Assembly (NCBI GenBank): GCA_021776775.1
Contig: JAJFFE010000151.1
Span: 1 to 38,299, forward strand
Length of the DNA stretch: 38,299 nucleotides
Source of the DNA: Planctomycetota bacterium
GTDB lineage: Bacteria > Planctomycetota > UBA8108 > UBA1146 > JAJFFE01
Direction: 5' to 3'
Shown one piece after another: positions 1-6,887 of this stretch. The position numbers and the translations under genes were made by a program. Below the pieces are notes generated by a model, which searched no databases, was not told where the DNA came from, and was given only the letters and a program-made list of their open reading frames with translations. Numbering within the stretch: the stretch's first letter is position 1; each line of letters opens with the position of its first letter.

Positions 1-47
1 CGGCAATCTGAAGATCGTCAAGCCAGAGACCCCGAAGTCAGTCTAGA

Positions 48-94
48 CGCAAACAAAAAGAAGGGTCCGCGCGGCGTGTGCCGCGCGAACCCTT
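48..94 (-). terminator. Rho-independent terminator of the first dockerin gene
   Basis: Arms 61-66 (AAGGGT) and 89-94 pair, then after one mismatch 68-75 (CGCGCGGC) pairs with 80-87 around a GTGT loop. Read on the minus strand the stem is followed by TTCTTTTTGTTT (60 down to 49), a good U-tract. It lies about 40 nt past the stop codon of the minus-strand gene ending at 132. Confidence 0.85.
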
Positions 95-131
95 TGTTGC
101 CATTTTGATGAACGACTTGGATTACCAGCTG

Positions 132-1487
132 CTAGCAGCCCGGGAAGCTCACGCAGTCGAGCGTATCACCGGTCGGGTCCGTGCCACACGCCACAAACGG
201 CGTCGGCGGCTCAGGTCCCTCGTCGAACAGGTAGGACAGCATGGTGACCGCGTCACCGATGTCGACTCCACCGTCGTCGTTACCATCGAGCGCATCGTTG
301 CAGTCGATGATCGTGCCGAGGGCGAAGAGGAAGTCGAGGAGGGCGATCGGATCAGCAATGTTGACCAGGCCGTCACCGTTGTAGTCCCCACGAATAAACT
401 CTTCGGCGACGACGATCGGAGTGCAGACGGCCGTGCAGCACACTTCCGCGATCGGATCCATACACAACGTTTCACCATTGATGCAGATTTCGTACGTGCC
501 CGGTGTTCCGAGCAGCACGTTCGTCGACGTCGCGGTACCCGCCAACGTCGCCACCGGCGAACCATCGACGCTAACGACGAGCGACAGGTAGTCGGACGTG
601 TTCGTCCAAGAGACAGCGGCGATGCAGGTCGAGTCGTCGACGACGCACGTCAATCCGGAGACGCCGGTTGCCGGGACGGAAACGTCCGGGCAGTCCGCGG
701 AGCAGCAAGCTTGCGCTGCAGTCAGGCCTGCTCGGACCGGCTCGATACAGAAGTCGTGGAGGCCAAGCTCTCCGACGGAGGTGTACGACGTGGCGCTGCC
801 GCCGAGGGTCGAGACGAGGACGCCGTCACGGTAGATCATGATCGAGTCGTACGTATCGGTGTTGGTCCAGCTGACCGCAATGTCGCAGGAGCAGGTCAAC
901 AAGAGCGGGTTGCAGCTTGCTCCGGTGACGGGCTCCGGCGGATCGAGAATGGTGATCGTTCCGCAGTTGAGCGCGGGGAAGAGCGCGGTTCCGACCGGGT
1001 CGGCGACCAGCGTTTCGATCGCCGGCGATCCCAGAGTGTCGCAGAAGCAGTTTTGTCCGGAGGCGCCTTCGGCACCGACAATGTCGTAGTCGATGGTCAG
1101 GAGTTCGTAGCCCGTTCCCGGAGCGAGTTCGGCGCACCCTGAGAAACAGAGGACCACGCCGTGAGTCACGCCACCGGGCGGAAAGTTGATCGACTCGAAC
1201 TCTGGAGCCGAACCACCGTTCGCGGTCGCTGTGGTCGATCCGGAGCTTGCGGTCGACACGTTGACCAGACCGGAGTCGACACAGACCCCGAACGACCAGC
1301 CGCGGATGTTCGTACTGCTCGTGTTATCGAAGATAATTTGGCTCGTGACGCTGTCACCGGGTAGCCCGGTGATATTGGTATGAGTGAGCTCTAGGCCCGA
1401 CCCGGCATGTACGAGGGTCGTGGTTCCAGCGAGCATCGCTAACGCGATGGCAATCGCCGGGACGCAACGCGTCCGTGCGAAGGACAT
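132..1487 (-). CDS. Secreted cohesin-like / Fn3-like / dockerin-like protein
   Basis: A 451-residue exported protein. I start at the ATG at 1487 because AAAGGAG lies 7 nt upstream and the product then begins with a typical Sec signal peptide (hydrophobic run about residues 10-25, 'LVHAGS' cleavage region). A start at 1547 would add 20 charged residues before the signal. Residues about 30-180 resemble a cohesin-type beta domain ('GDSVTSQIIFDN', 'GWSFGVC', 'GYELLTIDYDI'). Two Cys-rich Ig/Fn3-like repeats follow (about 185-360), each with 'AVSWTNT'. The C-terminus (about 365-451) has paired Ca-loop repeats: 'RGDYNGDGLVNIADPIALL' and 'GNDDGGVDIGDAVTML'. Such dockerin-like tails are common in planctomycete secretomes and need not imply a cellulosome. 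Two paralogues lie at 30965-32284 and 34144-35268. The ligand is unknown. A strong terminator follows at 48-94. Confidence 0.88.
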   Translation of the reverse strand: MSFARTRCVPAIAIALAMLAGTTTLVHAGSGLELTHTNITGLPGDSVTSQIIFDNTSSTNIRGWSFGVCVDSGLVNVSTASSGSTTATANGGSAPEFESINFPPGGVTHGVVLCFSGCAELAPGTGYELLTIDYDIVGAEGASGQNCFCDTLGSPAIETLVADPVGTALFPALNCGTITILDPPEPVTGASCNPLLLTCSCDIAVSWTNTDTYDSIMIYRDGVLVSTLGGSATSYTSVGELGLHDFCIEPVRAGLTAAQACCSADCPDVSVPATGVSGLTCVVDDSTCIAAVSWTNTSDYLSLVVSVDGSPVATLAGTATSTNVLLGTPGTYEICINGETLCMDPIAEVCCTAVCTPIVVAEEFIRGDYNGDGLVNIADPIALLDFLFALGTIIDCNDALDGNDDGGVDIGDAVTMLSYLFDEGPEPPTPFVACGTDPTGDTLDCVSFPGC

Positions 1488-1848
1488 GGCACTCCTTTGT
1501 TTCTTCTTGAATCGACCTCGTTCGAGGATTTCTGCCCAATGAGCCATTTTAAGCGTCTCGATGACGATTGACTAGCCCGCGGACGCATCGAAAACAAAGC
1601 TCGCGCGTCAGCGACCCCATGTGCGCGCTCAGAATCTGCAAGGAGGGGAGTCTAGGTAGTTTGGGGGAGGCTAGACGGCTGCGGCGTCGAGCTGAGGGAC
1701 ACGGAGGCGGCCGGATTCAGGGTAGACCGCCTGCGTTGAGTGGAGACCGGAACCGGCAAGGAGGCGGGAACTGGCTGTCTGTCTGCGGGGAGCAAAGGTG
1801 AGGTAGCGGTCGACCGATCCGATGCGAATCGGTCGACGGCGACGCGAA
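1488..1848. other. Intergenic region, no gene seen
   Basis: This holds the promoter/leader of the minus-strand gene starting at 1487. Its lower part (about 1640-1800) is purine-rich on the plus strand. A 10-bp inverted repeat near the downstream end is listed separately. The short ORFs here have no convincing start signal or protein-like composition. Confidence 0.5.
1809..1837 (-). terminator. Hairpin after small exported protein, possible terminator
   Basis: GTCGACCGAT (1809-1818) pairs perfectly with ATCGGTCGAC (1828-1837) around a 9-nt loop, 12 nt beyond the stop codon at 1849. There is no clear U-tract on the minus strand, so termination is only a possibility. Confidence 0.4.
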
Positions 1849-2124
1849 TCAATATTCGCGTTTGATGATTGAAATCACCGGCGGCAACTTGTTACCGCGC
1901 ATTTTCACGATCCCGAGCTCGTTGTTCTTCTTACGGAACACCAAGGTAGTCGAGTTTGCATCGCCCCCTGCGGCGACGAGATCGCCGAACTCGGTAGGAA
2001 CGACTCCGGCTTGAACCTCTTTCATTCCTTGGCCTTTTTTCTGAGCCCAAAGAACGCCCGCGGTCGAGCCGGTAAACAGGGCGGCAAACACACAAATGAT
2101 CAGCAGAGCTGTTGTCTTCTTCAT
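1849..2124 (-). CDS. Small exported protein of unknown function
   Basis: A 91-residue protein starting at the ATG at 2124, which has GAGGAGC 8-9 nt upstream. The longer frame to 2154 would put that ribosome site inside the gene. The N-terminus is a signal peptide or membrane anchor (MKKTTALLIICVFAALF, then 'GVLWAQKK'). The mature part carries 'VPTEFGDLVAAGGDANSTTLVFRKKN' in two blocks and ends 'VISIIKREY', with no motif that I recognise. The pattern of a short hydrophobic strand plus basic residues suggests a small periplasmic or membrane-anchored protein. It lies between two other minus-strand genes with independent-looking spacing. Function unassigned. Confidence 0.75.
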   Translation of the reverse strand: MKKTTALLIICVFAALFTGSTAGVLWAQKKGQGMKEVQAGVVPTEFGDLVAAGGDANSTTLVFRKKNNELGIVKMRGNKLPPVISIIKREY

Positions 2125-2227
2125 GCTGGATTGCTCCTCTTCGGCCGGTCGCACGGAACGCGTGCTCGGCTAATTCGTCGGTTGTCTGTAGCTTCTTGAT
2201 TCTATCGCAGTGCGCCCGGACGTGAGC

Positions 2228-2515
2228 TCAAAGAAGTTCGAGTAGTTGGAGATTGATCCAGGCGAGTCGCCCGTACAGGCGAATGTGATTGAAGCTGGAT
2301 TTGTTCTCCCAAATCCAATTCCAAGAGTCATCGCTCAGCGCACTGTCCTGATCGCGATCCGCGTTCAGGCGGTTGACCAACCCAAGATATCGATCGACGA
2401 GCTCGTCGGACACGTCCTCTGTGCCGTGATTCGGAATTCGTTCGAGGACCTCGCCGGACATGGTGAGAACCTCGGCCAGGTACTGGCAGAGCTTCTCTTC
2501 GGAAATCACGGTCAT
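2228..2515 (-). CDS. Hypothetical small cytosolic protein
   Basis: A 95-residue acidic protein if started at the ATG at 2515 (MTVISEEKLCQYLAEVL); GGGACG lies about 12 nt upstream, a weak site. The frame stays open to 2638, but the extra 41 residues look like non-coding translation. The protein seems all-helical ('EEKLCQYLAEVLTMSGEVLERI', 'SDELVDRYLGLVNRLN') and ends in a Trp-rich, Leu-rich segment ('DSWNWIWENKSSF', 'LAWINLQLLELL'). No signal peptide or known domain is visible. It is divergent from dapB across about 320 nt. Function unknown. Confidence 0.6.
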   Translation of the reverse strand: MTVISEEKLCQYLAEVLTMSGEVLERIPNHGTEDVSDELVDRYLGLVNRLNADRDQDSALSDDSWNWIWENKSSFNHIRLYGRLAWINLQLLELL

Positions 2516-2837
2516 GAGATCCGACGTCCCTTCGGTAGGGGTCGTGAGGGTGCGAGTTTCGGCCCTCGCTATCTGCCACTCCCGTTGAGCGGCAGAGCCC
2601 AAACCGAAGCCCAACCATGCACGTGCTCGAAACTGCACGACTTGAAGAGCAGCGGTTGGATGGCAACGCGTGAAAGAAAGTGGAGCGCGCTGACCAACAG
2701 CGCACTATCTTCCCGAAACCACAGTTCGTAAGCAGGTTAGACCTAGTCCTCAGATCGGTCCAGCCAAAAAGGCGGGATGCCTTGCGTCGCGCGGCCGCGC
2801 GGTCCATAGAGGCATCCTGAAAAGGGAGGATCTTTCG
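2516..2837. other. Divergent intergenic region before dapB
   Basis: This must hold the promoters of the minus-strand gene at 2515 and of dapB at 2838. The dapB ribosome site AAAGGGAGGA is at 2820-2829. I see no credible gene in it and no distinct operator. Confidence 0.45.
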
Positions 2838-3527
2838 ATGGCAGAGCGTATTCGTGTCGCGGTGGTCGGGGCGGGCGGACGAATGGGTAGCACCACGGTC
2901 GAGGCTGTCCGTGGTTGCGCGGGAATGGAGTTGGTCGGGGAGATCGAGCGCTGTCCCGATCCGCGTCCGGCTCTCGAGGAGGCGAGGCCAGAGGTGGTCG
3001 TCGATTTTTCGATCCCCGAGGTCGTCGAACGGCACTTGGAGTTGTATCTCGACCTCGGTATCCGCCCGGTTGTCGGTACAACGGGGCTGAGTGAGTCCGC
3101 GTTCGCGCGCCTCGCGTCCGTCGCGCGCGAACGGCGAATCGGGGGCGTTGTCGCTCCCAACTTCGCGATCGGTGCCGTCCTCATGATCGAACTCGCAGCG
3201 CAGGTGGCACAGCACATGGAATCGGTCGAGATCATCGAGTTCCATCACCCCGCCAAGCTCGACGCGCCGTCGGGTACTGCCGTGAAAACCGCTCACCGCA
3301 TTCGCAGTGCGAACCCGTCCATCGACGACGTACCAACGCACAGCGTTCGACTTCCGGGTTTCTTGGCCCACCAAGAGGTCATTTTCGGAGGAAGCGGCGA
3401 GCGCCTGACGTTACGGCACGACACGATCGACCGCGGATGTTTCATGCCGGGTGTTCTCATGAGCATTCGAAAAGTACGGGAGATCGACGAGCTGCTCTAC
3501 GGCCTGGAACATTTCCTGAAGTCGTGA
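2838..3527 (+). CDS. dapB: 4-hydroxy-tetrahydrodipicolinate reductase (DapB)
   Basis: Catalyses the NAD(P)H-dependent reduction of 4-hydroxy-tetrahydrodipicolinate in the diaminopimelate/lysine pathway, in the cytoplasm. At 229 residues it is shorter than E. coli DapB (about 273) but near other short bacterial forms. The Rossmann dinucleotide loop GAGGRMG is at residues 11-17, 'VVGTTGLSE' at about 78-86 and 'APNFAIGA' at 106-113. The substrate/catalytic signature 'EFHHPAKLDAPSGTA' starts near 134; H136/H137 and K140 match the catalytic His-His and Lys of the family. The C-terminal 'GCFMPGVLMSIRKV' block is also conserved. The ATG at 2838 has GGGAGGA 8 nt upstream. No other dap or lys gene is adjacent, so it appears monocistronic; a possible terminator hairpin follows at 3545-3571. 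Confidence 0.95.
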   Translation: MAERIRVAVVGAGGRMGSTTVEAVRGCAGMELVGEIERCPDPRPALEEARPEVVVDFSIPEVVERHLELYLDLGIRPVVGTTGLSESAFARLASVARERRIGGVVAPNFAIGAVLMIELAAQVAQHMESVEIIEFHHPAKLDAPSGTAVKTAHRIRSANPSIDDVPTHSVRLPGFLAHQEVIFGGSGERLTLRHDTIDRGCFMPGVLMSIRKVREIDELLYGLEHFLKS

Positions 3528-3544
3528 GAAAGACCCGACCTCGT

Positions 3545-3571
3545 CGCGTACCTGGGAATTGACCGTACGCG
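3545..3571 (+). terminator. Hairpin downstream of dapB, possible terminator
   Basis: CGCGTAC (3545-3551) pairs with GTACGCG (3565-3571) around a 13-nt loop, 18 nt after the dapB stop. It is followed by GTTTCCCTC, a weak U-tract. Moderate stem only. Confidence 0.4.
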
Positions 3572-3735
3572 GTTTCCCTCGGCTCTATTGCTTCCCATCG
3601 GCCCCTCGGTGGTCCCGATTCTGCTCGTCATCGTAATCTTCGATGTCGCGGTGGTAACACCACGGCACTGCGCTTCTTCCAGCGTAGCAGAGCAGTAGAT
3701 CGATCGTCTTATTGACGTTTCCGTTGCGATCGGTT

Positions 3736-3834
3736 GTCGAGGGGTAACCTGCTCGTTGAGATCACACACTCGACGCTAATTCCCCTTTGATGCCGGGGCT
3801 GTATTCACAGCCAAACGCGACCCTCGAGGGGGGG
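3736..3834 (+). promoter_or_regulatory. Structured leader of nhaA, candidate RNA switch
   Basis: The roughly 310 nt between dapB and nhaA hold no gene. Its last 100 nt are highly foldable. GTCGAG (3736-3741) can pair with CTCGAC (3769-3774). GGGG (3741-3744) can pair with CCCC (3782-3785). GGCTGT (3797-3802) and ACAGCC (3807-3812) make a perfect 6-bp hairpin with an ATTC loop. TCGAGGG (3737-3743) could instead pair with CCCTCGA (3821-3827), which abuts the Shine-Dalgarno region GAGGGGGGG (3826-3834) of the GTG start at 3842. These pairings are mutually exclusive, as in a translational switch. Li+- and Na+-responsive riboswitches are known upstream of cation antiporter genes including nhaA. 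I cannot assign this leader to one of those classes by eye. Confidence 0.4.
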
Positions 3835-3841
3835 ATTATCC

Positions 3842-4642
3842 GTGTCTCATGCGTCAGGTGGACGTGTTCGCACGTTCCTACAGGAATTCTCTATTCCGCT
3901 TATCTCCGGTGTGGTCGGCGCGCTCGCGCTCGCCAATCTTGCACCCGAGACCTTTCACGCGATCGTGCACTTCAAGCCCTTCGGGGGACCCGATCTGCAC
4001 TTCTTGATGAACGAGATCTTCATGGTCTTCTTCTTCGGGATCGCAGCCAAAGAGATCACCGAGAGCTGTTTGCCCGGTGGCGCTCTCAACCCACTACGAA
4101 AAGCGATCAATCCACTGTTCGCTACCGTCGGTGGAGTCGTCGGCCCAGTCGCCGTGTATCTCGGTGTCGTTTACGGCACCGGATACGGTGAAATGTACGG
4201 CCGAGGTTGGGGGATTCCGACCGCGACGGATATTGCCCTCGCGTGGCTGGTCGCTCGGTTGGTGTTCGGCAAGGGTCACCCCGCCGTGAACTTCTTGCTT
4301 CTGCTCGCCGTCGCTGACGACGCGATCGGCATGGGGATCATTGCGATCTTCTATCCTGATCCCACTCACCCTGTGAATCCCGCGTGGTTATTGCTCACTG
4401 CGGGGGCCATGGCGATGGCGTTCACAATGCGGAAGGCGGGCGTCCGCGCCTGGCAGCCGTATATCTTCGGGCCCGGAGCGCTGAGCTGGTTCAGTCTCTA
4501 CACGGCGCACTTGCACCCAGCGTTGGCGTTGGTCTTCGTCGTGCCGTTCCTACCTTCGGCGCAGCGTGACATTGGACTGTTCAAAGAAGACACCGAGCAC
4601 GCGGGCACGGACGCTCTCAACCAGTATGAGCATTCGACCTAG
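3842..4642 (+). CDS. NhaA, N-terminal portion up to the amber codon
   Basis: The 266-residue product if TAG at 4640-4642 terminates translation. It holds about eight predicted membrane helices, including the TM IV Asp motif and the TM V Asp pair, and ends in a hydrophilic loop ('DIGLFKEDTEHAG...NQYEHST'). It lacks the last helices and the TM X lysine. Confidence 0.6.
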   Translation: MSHASGGRVRTFLQEFSIPLISGVVGALALANLAPETFHAIVHFKPFGGPDLHFLMNEIFMVFFFGIAAKEITESCLPGGALNPLRKAINPLFATVGGVVGPVAVYLGVVYGTGYGEMYGRGWGIPTATDIALAWLVARLVFGKGHPAVNFLLLLAVADDAIGMGIIAIFYPDPTHPVNPAWLLLTAGAMAMAFTMRKAGVRAWQPYIFGPGALSWFSLYTAHLHPALALVFVVPFLPSAQRDIGLFKEDTEHAGTDALNQYEHST

Positions 4643-4729
4643 ACGTTCGTCGACTTCGGACTGTTCTTCTTTGCCTTCTGTAACGCCGGCGTCGAGTTTG
4701 CCGATATCGGCCCCGGCACTTGGTTTGTC

Positions 4730-5143
4730 TTGAGTGCGCTCATTTTTGGCAAGACCATCGGGATCACCGGATTCGCCATGTTGGCGCAGAGGATTGGTTT
4801 TCCGCTACCTCAGGGGATGCAAATCAAGCACGTCGTGATGACGGGGTTCATCGCTGGCATGGGGCTGACTGTGGCCCTGTTCGTCGCCGGCGAAGCGTTC
4901 GAAGGGCTCGCGCAACGAGAAGCGAAAATGGGCGCCCTGTTTAGCGGCCTGATCGCATTCGCCGCGTTGGGGCTCGGACGTATGTTCAAACTCAAGGCGT
5001 CGATCCCCGACGAGGTCTTCGACGATCCAGGCTCGACCAAGGCGGCTGATTCGATGCTCGACGTCGACGCGATTGCGGCGAGCGTGGACGAAAAGGTGAA
5101 GAACGCCGAGGCTGAGCGCGAGGAGGACGAGATCCTTCACTAG
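4730..5143 (+). CDS. NhaA, C-terminal portion after the amber codon
   Basis: The part of the same frame that could be re-initiated from TTG at 4730; the frame itself is open from 4643. It carries the last transmembrane helices ('FGKTIGITGFAMLAQRIGF', 'GFIAGMGLTVALFVAG') and a Glu/Asp/Lys-rich cytoplasmic tail ending 'EREEDEILH'. No convincing ribosome site precedes the TTG, so I doubt independent translation. Confidence 0.45.
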   Translation: MSALIFGKTIGITGFAMLAQRIGFPLPQGMQIKHVVMTGFIAGMGLTVALFVAGEAFEGLAQREAKMGALFSGLIAFAALGLGRMFKLKASIPDEVFDDPGSTKAADSMLDVDAIAASVDEKVKNAEAEREEDEILH

Positions 5144-5180
5144 AAGCTATTTGAGCGCCTGAGTTTCGTCGTCGCTGTGT

Positions 5181-5212
5181 CGGGTCCGAGCCTTTCGAAA
5201 GGCTCGGACCCG
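5181..5212 (+). terminator. Rho-independent terminator after nhaA
   Basis: A perfect 12-bp stem, CGGGTCCGAGCC (5181-5192) with GGCTCGGACCCG (5201-5212), is closed by the self-complementary loop TTTCGAAA and followed by CTTTTCATC. It lies 37 nt after the nhaA stop, so the locus still has an intact transcription unit end. Confidence 0.8.
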
Positions 5213-5376
5213 CTTTTCATCGAGCTCGTCGCGAGAACCCGCGTCATTCCGCGAGGTCCAGGTGAAATCAGGGCCGTCGCTCGCTACCATCCGGGGACAC
5301 ACCACGATCAGTCGCGCTCCACCCCCTAGAGGAGACGGCTGCCCTGCAAAGTTACCTCCCTGAAAGCGAGCCCTGC

Positions 5377-6780
5377 ATGTCGGCCCGAATGCTCTTATCC
5401 GCCTTGGCACTGAGCCTGACCCTGGCCGCGGCCGTCTCGATGGCCACGGCGTCGGCCGGACCTCGCGGGGGTGACGCGGCACTCGACGCCGCGGTCAACT
5501 CGCGAGATACGGGCCAAATCGTCAGTCGCATGAAAGAGCTCGCTCGCGACGATCCCAAGTCTGCGGCGAAGTATGTTGCGCCCGCGTTCGCTGCAATCGA
5601 GGCACTGACGCCTAGCCAAATTTCCGACGGCGATCGCTACCGCGTGTTTGCTGGCGCGTTGGCGGCACTCCTGCGAATTCAAGACTCCTCGGCGGTCAAT
5701 GCTCTGAAACGGGAGTTCAACAAGAGCAAGGACTGGCGGGTGCGGTTCATTATCTTGCGGGCGTCGTGGCAGCACGGGAAGATGGACGCGATAGATCTCT
5801 CCTTGCGCGCAATCAAGGATAAGGCGCCGCAGCTCGTCGCCCAAGCGGCGCGCATACTTGGCAAGTCGAAGAAGACCGAGGCGATTCGTCCGGTTCTCGA
5901 TGCTATGACCAAGTGGGAGACGCGGGAACACCGAGAGAAAGTGCACGTCGGTCGCAAGCAGGTTTCGGCCGAAGTCGGCGGCCGGGCGTGGATCGCTTGC
6001 CGCGACGCCATGAACCGGCTGACCGGGCAGAGCTTTCATTCGGCGAGCGACTACCGCAACTACGTCAAAGCGCACGCCGGGAAGATAAATCCGGCCACCG
6101 TCGACGTCAGTGAGAAGACGACGACCGAACGGGCGACCGGCATCGGGTTGTTCGGACTCGATCTGTCGGGTCGAAACTTGATCTTCATCTTGGACATTTC
6201 GGGCAGCATGGAGTCGACCGACCCGTTCACTCCCGAGCAGCTCGCCGAGCTGAACCGGCCGGGCCGTACCTGGGTCGGTGATAAGGACCCGCTCGAAGAG
6301 GAAATGCTCCAGGACCGCAAACGGATCCTCCGCGCCAAGAAAGAGCTGATGAAGGTGGTGCGGTCGCTTCCCGAAGGACGCCGTTTCAACCTGATCATCT
6401 ACTCCAACGAAACAACACCGTGGAAGGACCTGCTCGTCGATGTGTCACCCAAGGCGAAGGCCGAGGCTGAGAAGTTCATCGACCAGATCAAGGCCCACGG
6501 AGTGACCTTCACCGACGAGGCTCTGCGCACCGCCCTCGAGGACCCGAGTGTCGATACCGTCTATCTGATCACCGATGGGGCGCCGACGCACATGGGCAGT
6601 CGCGGTAAAGATCTTCCGCCGGATGCCAAGCAGCTGATGTCGGACATTCTCTCGGAGACCAAGGCGAGTAACTATCTGCGCGGGGTACGGATCTTCACTC
6701 TCGGCTTCGAGGGTGCGGAGGAGGGCTTCCTGAAGCAACTCGCCGAGGAGCATGACGGGAAGTACGTCCGTATCCGGTAA
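5377..6780 (+). CDS. Exported HEAT-repeat / von Willebrand factor A protein
   Basis: A 467-residue protein with a Sec signal peptide (about residues 1-28, 'SMATASAG'). Residues about 35-180 form helical pairs resembling HEAT/ARM repeats ('DWRVRFIILRASWQ', 'APQLVAQAARILGK'). A linker (about 185-260) includes 'AWIACRDAMNRLTGQSF'. A VWA domain follows with the MIDAS motif DISGS at 273-277, T379 in 'GVTFTDEAL' and D400 in 'LITDGAP', so all three metal-site segments are present. The domain holds an acidic insert (about 280-320) between the MIDAS loop and the next helix. Secreted VWA proteins bind protein partners through a metal; the partner here is unknown. The ATG at 5377 has only a weak GAG ribosome site. 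It is flanked by terminators or gaps and seems monocistronic. It shares the N-terminal helical-repeat style with the protein at 13413. Confidence 0.85.
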   Translation: MSARMLLSALALSLTLAAAVSMATASAGPRGGDAALDAAVNSRDTGQIVSRMKELARDDPKSAAKYVAPAFAAIEALTPSQISDGDRYRVFAGALAALLRIQDSSAVNALKREFNKSKDWRVRFIILRASWQHGKMDAIDLSLRAIKDKAPQLVAQAARILGKSKKTEAIRPVLDAMTKWETREHREKVHVGRKQVSAEVGGRAWIACRDAMNRLTGQSFHSASDYRNYVKAHAGKINPATVDVSEKTTTERATGIGLFGLDLSGRNLIFILDISGSMESTDPFTPEQLAELNRPGRTWVGDKDPLEEEMLQDRKRILRAKKELMKVVRSLPEGRRFNLIIYSNETTPWKDLLVDVSPKAKAEAEKFIDQIKAHGVTFTDEALRTALEDPSVDTVYLITDGAPTHMGSRGKDLPPDAKQLMSDILSETKASNYLRGVRIFTLGFEGAEEGFLKQLAEEHDGKYVRIR

Positions 6781-6887
6781 GCTGCGCCACTGTCACGGTT
6801 CGTGAGCGTGGATGGCTTATCGCGCTGGGCTCATGCTGACCCCGTTCTGGGCCGATGAAGACAAGTCGGTTGGAGAATAGAGGAAGC

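Larger units (their letters stand above)
3842..5143 (+). pseudogene. nhaA: Na+/H+ antiporter NhaA interrupted by one in-frame TAG
   Basis: Read through the stop codon at 4640-4642, the frame encodes a 433-codon NhaA-family antiporter (electrogenic Na+/H+ exchange in the inner membrane). The GTG start at 3842 follows a G-rich ribosome site. Before the stop: 'FMVFFFGIAAKEITES' (TM II region), 'GIPTATDIALAWLVA' (TM IV) and 'LAVADDAIGMGIIA', which carries the adjacent Asp pair equivalent to D163/D164 of E. coli NhaA. After it, in the same frame: 'FVDFGLFFFAFCNAGVEF', 'LIFGKTIGITGF' (Lys in the place of K300) and 'GFIAGMGLTVALFVAGEAF'. A charged cytoplasmic tail of about 60 residues ends the protein. 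The TAG sits at the start of a helix in a loop, where I believe relatives have a Lys codon. Residues essential for transport lie on both sides, so neither half should work alone. It could be a recent nonsense mutation, a sequencing error or amber readthrough. Confidence 0.8.

Noticed and set aside
78..1142. A 354-aa ORF on the plus strand opposite the first dockerin gene
   Set aside because: It is Arg/Asp/Val-rich with no signal or domain, lacks a ribosome site, and lies fully opposite a well-supported gene; it is a GC-rich antisense shadow.
3497..3769. A 90-aa minus-strand ORF in the dapB-nhaA gap
   Set aside because: Overlaps the dapB end and the nhaA leader, has no ribosome site, and reads as Arg/Thr-rich non-protein sequence.
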